From the NCBI GenBank assembly GCA_035651635.1, contig DASRFK010000296.1:1-9900 (forward strand): a stretch of 9,900 bases of DNA, in the 5' to 3' direction. The notes under the pieces were generated by a model. The model saw nothing but the letters and a program-made list of their open reading frames with translations, was not told the DNA's origin and did no database searches. How positions within the stretch are numbered: position 1 is the first letter of the stretch; the number at the start of each line of letters is the position of its first letter. Position numbers and translations under genes: made by a program. Source of the DNA: JANXQE01 sp035651635. GTDB lineage: Bacteria; Verrucomicrobiota; Verrucomicrobiia; Limisphaerales; UBA8199. Shown here one piece after another: positions 1 through 5,907 of this stretch.

Positions 1-1044
1 CTTGCTTTCGAAACCTCCTGTGACGAAACGAGCGCCGCCGTCGTAGACCAGAACCGGGTCCTCTCGAACATTGTCTCCTCTCAAGTCGCGCTGCATGCGG
101 AATACGGCGGGGTCGTGCCGGAACTGGCCGCCCGCGAGCACCTGCGCAACCTTCTGCCGGTGGCCCGGCGCGCTTTGGCGGACGCGCAGGTCTCAGTGGA
201 TCACCTCGACGCAGTGTGCGCCACCCGGGGACCTGGTCTGCCCAGCGCTTTGATGGTTGGACTTAAAGCGGCTCAAGCCCTGGCTTACGCGTTGCGGCTG
301 CCCTTCATCGGGATTCACCACCATGAAGCTCACCTGTATTCGCCGTGGATGAGTGGAAGCCCGGCGACGGCGCGTTTTGATCTGTTCCAATCCAACGTCT
401 CGCTGATCGTCAGTGGCGGCCATACGATGCTCGTCGCGGTCTCGGAAGACTGGAAACCGCGATTGCTCGGCTCGACTCTCGACGATGCCGCCGGGGAATG
501 CTTTGACAAGGTTGGAAAGCTCATGGGGCTGCCCTATCCGGCGGGTCCAACCATTGACCGCCTGGCGGAGCAAGGCAACCCGGCAGCCTTTAATTTTCCC
601 AGACCACTGATCGATGACCAGGGAAGCGATTTCAGTTTCAGTGGTTTGAAAACTGCCGTTCGCTATTTCCTGCGCGACCATCCTCGCCTGTTGGAACAAA
701 AGAAGCAGATCCACGATCTCTGCGCCAGCGTCCAAGCGGCCATTGTGGAGGTGCTGGTGACTAAAACCATACGCGCGGCGCAAGGGGCCGGCGTTCGTTG
801 TGTGACTGCCTCAGGTGGCGTCGCCTGTAACCGCGCCCTGCGCTCGTCTTTAACCGCTGCGTGCGCCAGAGCCGGCTTTTCGCTGCGACTGGCGGAGCCT
901 GCGTTCTGCACGGATAATGCCGCCATGATCGGATTACTCGCCGCACAGAAGTTAACCTTGTCGCAGCAACGTGGCCCCCTCGACACAGATATTCTTCCCA
1001 ACTGGACGCTCCCGGAAGCCGCAGCGTCAGCTTCCTTCCGGTGA
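1..1044 (+). CDS. tsaD: tRNA N6-adenosine threonylcarbamoyltransferase TsaD (5'-truncated by window edge)
   Basis: TsaD transfers the threonylcarbamoyl group from threonylcarbamoyl-AMP to A37 of ANN-decoding tRNAs, working in the cytoplasm with TsaB and TsaE. The reading frame is open from base 1 and begins inside the family's N-terminal ETSCDET motif, so only about 4-6 residues are missing. A GTG at 115 is internal and is not the start. Visible family motifs in order are YGGVVPELA, GPGLPSALMVG, the metal-binding HHHEAH (ligand histidines at 319-321 and 331-333), SGGHTML, DDAAGECFDKVGKLMGLPYP, FSFSGLKTA, ASGGVACNRALR, and CTDNAAM with the third metal-ligand aspartate at 913-915. All catalytic and metal-binding positions look intact and the length fits the family. 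The stop is TGA at 1042-1044, and the next gene on this strand begins 454 bp later, so tsaD is not obviously co-transcribed with it. Confidence 0.97.
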   Translation, partial: LAFETSCDETSAAVVDQNRVLSNIVSSQVALHAEYGGVVPELAAREHLRNLLPVARRALADAQVSVDHLDAVCATRGPGLPSALMVGLKAAQALAYALRLPFIGIHHHEAHLYSPWMSGSPATARFDLFQSNVSLIVSGGHTMLVAVSEDWKPRLLGSTLDDAAGECFDKVGKLMGLPYPAGPTIDRLAEQGNPAAFNFPRPLIDDQGSDFSFSGLKTAVRYFLRDHPRLLEQKKQIHDLCASVQAAIVEVLVTKTIRAAQGAGVRCVTASGGVACNRALRSSLTAACARAGFSLRLAEPAFCTDNAAMIGLLAAQKLTLSQQRGPLDTDILPNWTLPEAAASASFR

Positions 1045-1178
1045 TCCGATGCGCGAAGCTTCCGTGAGCCGAATCAGAAAGCGCCAGATGCCCCTGCCGC
1101 ACTGTTGGTCCGGAAGGTGAACTCCCTCCGGCGAGACGCAGGCACTCCCAGCGCGCGCGATCTATTCTGCGTCGGATT

Positions 1179-1225
1179 AAAAAAAAACCCTGTGGCCGGT
1201 CGCGGGCGTGAGCCGTGCCACAGGG
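1179..1225 (-). terminator. Rho-independent terminator (- strand)
   Basis: The arms CCCTGTGGC (1188-1196) and GCCACAGGG (1217-1225) are perfectly complementary. Three further inner CGG/CCG pairs form across a one-base bulge, giving about 12 bp. On the - strand the stem is followed directly by nine T (the A run at 1179-1187), the classic intrinsic terminator layout. On the + strand no T tract follows, so it should not stop tsaD transcription. No - strand coding gene is seen upstream of it. Confidence 0.6.
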
Positions 1226-1294
1226 AGCGGTGGGTCGCCGCTAAATTCTTCGAACCATCCAGCAGACGTTCTGTAAAATGAGGCGAAAGTCTGC
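1179..1294 (-). ncRNA. Possible structured small RNA on the - strand ending in an intrinsic terminator
   Basis: Read on the - strand, this stretch folds into three successive hairpins. The first, at 1294-1262, has GCAGAC pairing with GTCTGC and continues past one mismatch into a further 3 bp. The second is at 1242-1226 (AGCGG with CCGCT and a 7-nt loop). The third is the long terminator hairpin at 1225-1188, followed by nine T. No protein gene on the - strand leads into the terminator. Several hairpins ending in a strong terminator inside an otherwise empty gap is what a small RNA gene looks like. I could not find a convincing - strand promoter, so the 5' end is unknown, and 1294 is only the edge of the first hairpin. 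I do not recognise the family. Alternatives are a relic of a lost gene or chance pairing in GC-rich DNA. Confidence 0.3.
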
Positions 1295-1498
1295 ATCGTG
1301 ACCACTAGCGGAAAGCATGCCACCTCCATTGCTCAGCTCTTTCCCTTTATTTCGGCTGATTTCGCAGGTGAAGTCATTTGGCCATCCAGAAAAGAGATAA
1401 TTGGCTTATCACATGAGGTAACTTGCTAACCACCGCGCGGCGCTTAAACGCAGAAAATAGCGCTCCCGTCGCGGCTGATTTCCTGCTTCCATTAGCTC

Positions 1499-2869
1499 AT
1501 GCTCGAACATCCCACTTCGAGTGTCGGCATCAAATTCAGACTAGCGGCGTTCATCCTGGCGATCGCCGGGATCCTGGCGCTTATCGTCTGGACGGCCCAA
1601 GACGCGTGGCGGCGAGGAGGAGATCTGCGCGAGCGTTTGACCGACGTTCAACTCAAAAGTTTTCAAATCGCCGACCATCTTCAGGAGACGATTTTGGAGC
1701 TCAATAACTGGGTTCTGCGTTTTGGGGCATATCGCGATACAAACGCCTGGGCGCATTTCCAGAGCGCCAGCCACGAACTCGATCGGTGGATTGACGAGCA
1801 GCGAGCCGTCCTCTCGACCGAACGTGAGCGGCACCTGTTGGATGTCATCAATACTAACTATGATTTCTACCTTGCGGCGGCCCATGAAGTGGAACATCGC
1901 GTTCAAAGCAGCGCCGTGGCCGGTATTAAGCTGGAGGACTTTGCCGATTTTGAACGCCAATCGCAGAAGCTGCTCAAGCAAGGCTTTGTTTTGGCCGATG
2001 CTCATCGCGCGTCGATGGATTCATTCCTCGCAGATTCGAAGCGCTCGCTCGGCTACTTGCGCTTTGTGCTGGCGGCTTCGCTGGCGCTGCTGCTGGCCGC
2101 GGGCGGCGGGCTGGCAGTGGTGATTTACGGCGAGCTGATCGCGCCGCTGCGGGTGCGCTTGGTCGAAAACCAGGCGCTGATGAATCGCCAGGAGAAATTA
2201 GCCTCGCTCGGTATGCTCGCGGCCGGCGTAGCGCACGAGATCCGCAATCCCCTGACGGCCATCAAGGCCTGGCTGTTCATTCAGCAAAAGCATCTGCAGC
2301 CCGATGCTCCGGAACGAGCCGAAGCGGACGCCATCGGCAACGAAATCAATCGGCTCGAACGCCTCGTGAAAGAAGTTTTGCTTTTCGCACGGCCGTCTGA
2401 GCCTAACCTCATCACAATGCCCGCGGAACAGCCCTTGCGGCAGGTCCAGGCGCTTCTGGCTCCGGAATTGCAAAAATCAAACATCCAGTTACTGCTGGAA
2501 TCCGGCACCGAGGCGACCATTCGCATCGACCCGCAGCAAATCCAGCAAGTGCTGATCAACCTCATCCAGAATGCCGCCGATAGTATCAACCGACAGGGCA
2601 CCGTTGTCCTGCGCGCGCGCGCGGGGACCAAACGGCTGGCTGATGGGCCCGCCGAGGTCGTTATTCTGGAAGTCGTCGACAGCGGCAAAGGCATCCCGCC
2701 CCAGGTTGAGAAGCGCCTCTTTGACCCGTTCTTTACGACGAAAGATACCGGAACCGGGCTGGGGCTATCCATCGCGGCGCGCATCGTGGAAAAACACGGC
2801 GGCGTCCTTCAGTACCAAACCCAAATGAACCGCGGCACGACCTTCGGTATCGTCCTGCCACGGGCATGA
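1499..2869 (+). CDS. Membrane-bound sensor histidine kinase (NtrB/ZraS-like architecture)
   Basis: This 456-residue two-component sensor should autophosphorylate on histidine and pass the phosphate to the regulator encoded just downstream. Transmembrane helix 1 is at about residues 11-31 and helix 2 at about 188-210. Between them lies a mostly helical extracytoplasmic domain of about 155 residues that could be a four-helix-bundle or CHASE3-like sensor, though I cannot assign its ligand. A short linker leads to the HisKA domain with H-box AHEIRNPL (phospho-acceptor His246). The ATPase domain follows: N-box NLIQNA (Asn354, Asn358), G1 box DSGKGIP (394-400), F-box LFDPFFTTK (407-415) and G2 box GTGLGLS (418-424). 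There is no PAS domain between membrane and kinase core. ATG 1499 places helix 1 right after a short N-terminus, as expected, but has no Shine-Dalgarno sequence. The stop lies 12 bp before the regulator's ATG, indicating one operon. Confidence 0.93.
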   Translation: MLEHPTSSVGIKFRLAAFILAIAGILALIVWTAQDAWRRGGDLRERLTDVQLKSFQIADHLQETILELNNWVLRFGAYRDTNAWAHFQSASHELDRWIDEQRAVLSTERERHLLDVINTNYDFYLAAAHEVEHRVQSSAVAGIKLEDFADFERQSQKLLKQGFVLADAHRASMDSFLADSKRSLGYLRFVLAASLALLLAAGGGLAVVIYGELIAPLRVRLVENQALMNRQEKLASLGMLAAGVAHEIRNPLTAIKAWLFIQQKHLQPDAPERAEADAIGNEINRLERLVKEVLLFARPSEPNLITMPAEQPLRQVQALLAPELQKSNIQLLLESGTEATIRIDPQQIQQVLINLIQNAADSINRQGTVVLRARAGTKRLADGPAEVVILEVVDSGKGIPPQVEKRLFDPFFTTKDTGTGLGLSIAARIVEKHGGVLQYQTQMNRGTTFGIVLPRA

Positions 2870-2881
2870 GTTCTCCGTCAA

Positions 2882-4303
2882 ATGAATCCGCGCTCCAAAG
2901 TATTATTGATTGAAGATGACGCCGGAATCGTCGTGACGCTCCGGCGGTTGCTCAGCGAAGAAGGTCACCAGGTGGAAATCGAAAACCGCGGCGACAACGG
3001 ACTCGAACGCGCCCGCACCGAGCTTTTCGACGTGGTAATCACGGATATGAAGCTTCCGGGCTTGAATGGCCTTGAGCTGGTCAGGGAATTACACCGGGTT
3101 CGTCCGCGGCTCCCCATCATCCTGATCACAGCCCACGGCACAACCGAGACGGCCATCGAAGCCACCAAGTCCGGGGCCTATGACTACCTGGTCAAACCGT
3201 TTGAAATGCCGGAGCTGATCGAACTGGTTGAGCAGGCCGTGACCAGCAGCCGGCTAATGAGTGAACCGGTGGAATTGGGAGGGCCCGGTCCGTCGGGGGA
3301 CGCGATGATCGGCAATAGCCGGGTCATGCAGTCCATTTACAAGGAAATTGGGCGCGTGGCCTCCAAGCCCGTAAACATCCTGATACGCGGCGAGACTGGA
3401 ACGGGCAAGGAATTGATTGCGCGGGCCATTTATCAGCATAGCGACCGCGCGCGCGCCCCTTTTATTGCGATTAATTGCGCCGCCATTCCCGAAACGCTCC
3501 TGGAAAGCGAACTTTTCGGCCATGAACGGGGCGCTTTCACGGGGGCTGAAATGCGTCGAATCGGCCGGTTCGAGCAAGCCGATCATGGGACGATTTTCCT
3601 GGATGAGATTGGCGATATGAGTCCCGGCACGCAAGTCAAGTTGCTGCGCGTTTTACAAGAACGCTGCCTGCAAAGGTTGGGCGGCAAAGAAACCATTCCG
3701 GTGGACGTGCGGGTGATCGCCGCGACGCATCGGGATTTGGAGACCGCGCTCAAGAACCAGCAATTTCGCGAAGACCTCTACTACCGTCTAAGCGTCGTAG
3801 TCATTTCGCTTCCCGCCTTGAGGGAGCGCAAAGAGGATATTCCCGGCCTGGTGAAATTCTTTTTGAGCAAGTACGGCGCCGAACTCGGTGTTGAAAATCC
3901 CTCAATTCAGCCGGAAGCGGTCGAGTTTCTCAGCGGCCAGCAATGGCCTGGAAACGTGCGCGAACTCGAGAACGTCGTGCGCAAAGTGCTGCTGCTGGCG
4001 CAAGGGTTTACCATCAACCTGGACCACGTCCAGGCCGCGTTCGCCCGGCCCGGCCCGCCGACCGAGGCCCAGTCTCAAACCTTGGGTCAGTACATCGACG
4101 GGCTTCTAGCCTGTGCTCAACGGGGAGAGCTTGATGACATCCACAGTCGGCTCATCGTCGCCTGCGAGCGTGAACTTTTTGCCCGCGCAATCCAGTTGGC
4201 ACACGGCAACCAGGCCAAAGCCGCGCGCTGGGTCGGGGTTTCCCGGTTGACCATGCGCGAGAAGCTGATCCAGTTCGGGTTGCACCCGGCCCGGACCGAC
4301 TAA
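2882..4303 (+). CDS. Sigma54-dependent response regulator, NtrC family (REC-AAA+-Fis HTH)
   Basis: This 473-residue activator has the full NtrC layout. The receiver domain (about 1-118) carries the acidic pocket Glu11-Asp12-Asp13, phospho-acceptor Asp55, Thr83 and Lys105. The central AAA+ domain (about 140-375) has Walker A GETGTGKE (170-177), the sigma54-contacting GAFTGA loop (217-222, exact), Walker B FLDEIGD (239-245) and sensor-II WPGNVRELEN (355-364). The C-terminal Fis-type helix-turn-helix (about 430-466) contains GNQAKAARWVGVSRLTMREK. When phosphorylated it should bind enhancer DNA, form a ring and remodel RNA polymerase-sigma54 by ATP hydrolysis. Its partner is almost certainly the kinase encoded 12 bp upstream. 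The C-terminal domain order matches ZraR, AtoC and GlrR, but no sequence feature indicates which genes it controls. No key residue is missing. A candidate sigma54 promoter occurs elsewhere in the window, before the HEAT-repeat gene. Confidence 0.95.
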   Translation: MNPRSKVLLIEDDAGIVVTLRRLLSEEGHQVEIENRGDNGLERARTELFDVVITDMKLPGLNGLELVRELHRVRPRLPIILITAHGTTETAIEATKSGAYDYLVKPFEMPELIELVEQAVTSSRLMSEPVELGGPGPSGDAMIGNSRVMQSIYKEIGRVASKPVNILIRGETGTGKELIARAIYQHSDRARAPFIAINCAAIPETLLESELFGHERGAFTGAEMRRIGRFEQADHGTIFLDEIGDMSPGTQVKLLRVLQERCLQRLGGKETIPVDVRVIAATHRDLETALKNQQFREDLYYRLSVVVISLPALRERKEDIPGLVKFFLSKYGAELGVENPSIQPEAVEFLSGQQWPGNVRELENVVRKVLLLAQGFTINLDHVQAAFARPGPPTEAQSQTLGQYIDGLLACAQRGELDDIHSRLIVACERELFARAIQLAHGNQAKAARWVGVSRLTMREKLIQFGLHPARTD

Positions 4304-4308
4304 TAAAA

Positions 4309-4352
4309 TCCGAAGGCCGAAGGTCGAAGGCTCCGAAGACCGAAATCCGAAA
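4309..4352. repeat. Degenerate 7-bp tandem repeat (consensus NYCGAAR), six units
   Basis: Starting six bases after the regulator's stop codon are the heptamers TCCGAAG, GCCGAAG and GTCGAAG. A two-base GC spacer and then TCCGAAG, ACCGAAA and TCCGAAA follow. All six keep the CGAA core and vary mainly in the first two positions. The array lies in the 141-bp gap between two convergent genes and stops before the aminotransferase gene. It does not form a hairpin with itself and has no T tract, so it is not a normal terminator. From memory, similar CGAA-cored heptamer strings occur between genes in verrucomicrobial genomes; I cannot check this here. No function is assigned. Confidence 0.6.
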
Positions 4353-4444
4353 ATTGGACTCGCCGGCGTCTGGGGATCGAGCTCCCAGTTCCGACAAATG
4401 CAACACGCAGGCGGAGGCCGATGCTCCTGGGCAGACTCTGAAGT

Positions 4445-5620
4445 CTACTTTTTCAATCCAAGGCAGAAGCGCTCGATGCGTTCCAGACCTTTCTCGATAT
4501 TCGCCATGCTCGTGGCATAACTGATCCGGATATAATCGTCGGCCCCAAAAGCGATCCCGGGCACAGCCGCCACTTTTTCACTTTCCAACAACCGCGCGCA
4601 GAATTCCGTTGATTTTAAGCCGGTTCTGGAAATATTCGGGAACAGATAAAATGCGCCGCGCGCATTGACGCAGGAAATGCCGGGGATGCGGTTGAGCCAT
4701 TTCCATGCAAAAGTGCGGCGTTGGTTAAACTCGGCCAGCCACACGGGCAAGTGATCCTGCGGGCCGGTCAGGGCCGCCACGGCGCCTTTCTGCGCGAAAG
4801 AAGTCGGATTGCTGGTGCTATGACTTTGGACGGCGTCGATGGCCTTGGCGATCGGTTCCGGCGCGGCGCACCAGCCGAGACGCCAGCCCGTCATGCTCCA
4901 CGCTTTGGCGAATCCATGGACAATAATGGTGTGCTCGAAGTGACTCTGGGAAAAGCCAGCCACGCTCCTGTGAACGGCGCCATCATAGAGCAGGTGCTCG
5001 TAAATTTCGTCGCTCATGATCAACACGCCGCGTTCGACACAAATGTCTCCCAAAGCCTTTATTTCCTCGAGTGTATAGACCGACCCGGTGGGGTTGCTCG
5101 GCGAATTGAGGATGAGCAGCCTGGTCTTCGGTGTGATCGCTTGCCGGAGCGCCTCGGGCGTGAGTTTAAACTCCGTTTTGTCCGTCGTTGGGACAATAAC
5201 CGGGCGAGCACTCGCGAGCTTCACCATTTCCGGGTAGCTCAGCCAGTACGGCGAAGGGATGATCACCTCGTCGCCTTCTTCGCACGTGGCCAGGATCACG
5301 TTGAAACAGGAATGCTTGCCGCCACAGGAAACAATAATTTGGGATGGCTGGTAACTTAGCCCGTTCTCGCGCTTGTGCTTATCCGCGATTGCCTGCCGCA
5401 ACTCGGGGATTCCCGCCGCCGGTGTATATTTCGTAAAGCCGGCCGACAAGGCTTTTGCGGCCGCGTCTTTAATATGTTGAGGGGTGTCAAAATCCGGCTC
5501 GCCTGCTCCAAATCCCACCACGTCAACGCCCTCGGCCTTCATCTGCTTGGCTTTCGAATCGATCGCCAAAGTCAGGGACGGTGACAGGCTCGCCGCTCGA
5601 CGTGAAATCTTATAGTTCAT
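4445..5620 (-). CDS. Aspartate aminotransferase, PLP-dependent class I/II (Thermus-type)
   Basis: This 391-residue enzyme belongs to fold-type I aminotransferases and should interconvert aspartate plus 2-oxoglutarate with oxaloacetate plus glutamate in the cytoplasm, using pyridoxal phosphate. The N-terminal motif GAGEPDFDTP (38-47) is followed by SCGGKHSCFN (98-107; Lys102 aligns with a substrate-binding lysine of the Thermus enzyme). SNPTG (175-179) supplies the cofactor-ring asparagine Asn176, and SDEIYEHLLYDG follows with Asp204. The Schiff-base Lys239 lies in GFAKAWSMTGWRLG, and the carboxylate-binding Arg365 in YIRISYATS. Overall it resembles the Thermus thermophilus subgroup, some of whose members also use prephenate. 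The position aligned with a basic residue in prephenate-active members is Ser13 here, so that activity is doubtful. ATG 5620 gives a normal N-terminus without a Shine-Dalgarno sequence. It is transcribed alone, convergent with the regulator and divergent from the protease. Confidence 0.93.
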   Translation of the reverse strand: MNYKISRRAASLSPSLTLAIDSKAKQMKAEGVDVVGFGAGEPDFDTPQHIKDAAAKALSAGFTKYTPAAGIPELRQAIADKHKRENGLSYQPSQIIVSCGGKHSCFNVILATCEEGDEVIIPSPYWLSYPEMVKLASARPVIVPTTDKTEFKLTPEALRQAITPKTRLLILNSPSNPTGSVYTLEEIKALGDICVERGVLIMSDEIYEHLLYDGAVHRSVAGFSQSHFEHTIIVHGFAKAWSMTGWRLGWCAAPEPIAKAIDAVQSHSTSNPTSFAQKGAVAALTGPQDHLPVWLAEFNQRRTFAWKWLNRIPGISCVNARGAFYLFPNISRTGLKSTEFCARLLESEKVAAVPGIAFGADDYIRISYATSMANIEKGLERIERFCLGLKK

Positions 5621-5762
5621 TGCGCAGGAGAAATAGCACCAGATCTTCCAACGGCAAGCGGGAACTTCGGGTCATAGTTGTGAGAGACTCAAGCGCGAAA
5701 GAACAGTAACGAAGGCGCACGATCTGAACCGACAACGGGATCGGCAAACGGATAAACAGTTA

Positions 5763-5790
5763 TTGACTTTGAAGGGTGGGTCTGTTAAAT
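5763..5790 (+). promoter_or_regulatory. Candidate sigma70-type promoter of the sedolisin gene
   Basis: TTGACT (5763-5768, five of six consensus -35 bases) is separated by 16 bp from TTAAAT (5785-5790, four of six -10 bases). It points towards the protease gene and would give a leader of roughly 110 nt. The rest of the 5621-5762 segment, which should also hold the aminotransferase promoter on the other strand, shows no box pair I trust. The match is by eye only. Confidence 0.35.
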
Positions 5791-5843
5791 GCATATCGTT
5801 CCCAGCTGAAAACACCGCTTGACGCCGAGTCACTTTGGCTTGC

Positions 5844-5901
5844 GTCGGGTAAGGCTTCAGCAAACGGAAAGAGCGAATAACGGGCGACGTAAAGCCTCGA
5901 C
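5844..5901 (+). other. Possible stem-loop in the sedolisin mRNA leader
   Basis: Just before the start codon, GTCG (5844-5847) and AGGC (5852-5855), separated by a four-base bulge, can pair with the contiguous GCCTCGAC at 5894-5901. This encloses a loop of about 38 nt and ends seven bases before the ATG. The 3' arm region contains GACGTAAAGCC (5886-5896), which resembles the conserved GACGCAAAGCC of cyclic-di-GMP-I (GEMM) riboswitches. The second helix and the receptor segment that family requires are not found, so I do not call a riboswitch. It may simply be a hairpin that affects translation. Confidence 0.25.
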
Positions 5902-5907
5902 CAAAAA

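Larger units (their letters stand above)
1045..1498. other. Intergenic region without a convincing gene
   Basis: No open frame here has the length or motif content of a gene. A - strand frame of about 50 codons runs into the terminator at 1179 and resembles nothing recognisable. The left part has a small hairpin at 1110-1131 (CCGGA pairing with TCCGG, plus an inner GG/CC pair) without a following T tract, so it is a weak candidate for the end of tsaD transcripts. The middle holds three consecutive hairpins and a - strand terminator, listed separately. The right part should carry the promoter of the kinase operon. A GATAAT at 1396-1401 resembles a -10 box but has no good -35 partner, and no GG-N10-GC sigma54 element with good flanking matches was found on the + strand. 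An exact 11-bp direct repeat, CGGCTGATTTC, lies at 1353-1363 and 1472-1482. Confidence 0.6.

Noticed and set aside
193..783. A 196-codon open frame on the - strand opposite tsaD
   Set aside because: It lies fully inside tsaD, whose motifs are intact on the + strand. The antisense translation shows no recognisable domain and is explained by GC-rich codon use.
1104..1131. GGTCCGGAAGG, reminiscent of the conserved loop of bacterial SRP (4.5S) RNA
   Set aside because: The rest of the SRP domain IV consensus (AGCAGCC after the GGAAGG tetraloop, and the matching opposite strand) is absent. The stretch fits an ordinary CCGGA/TCCGG hairpin.
4309..4352. CRISPR-like array
   Set aside because: The units are only 7 bp, adjacent and degenerate, with no unique spacers and no cas genes nearby.
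4152..4406. An 84-codon - strand frame across the regulator's 3' end and the heptamer repeats
   Set aside because: Most of it is antisense to the helix-turn-helix region and the rest translates the repeat array; no recognisable protein.
4721..5359. A 212-codon open frame on the + strand opposite the aminotransferase gene
   Set aside because: The aminotransferase frame carries all catalytic motifs. The opposite frame is a compositional shadow without recognisable features.
5777..5794. GG-N10-GC spacing that could suggest a sigma54 promoter for the protease
   Set aside because: The -24 box matches only the GG and little else, whereas an overlapping TTGACT/TTAAAT pair is a better sigma70-type match.
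5844..5907. Cyclic-di-GMP-I (GEMM) riboswitch
   Set aside because: Only the GACGTAAAGCC-like segment resembles the family. The AAACC segment, second helix and tetraloop receptor are missing or displaced, so the leader is recorded only as a possible stem-loop.
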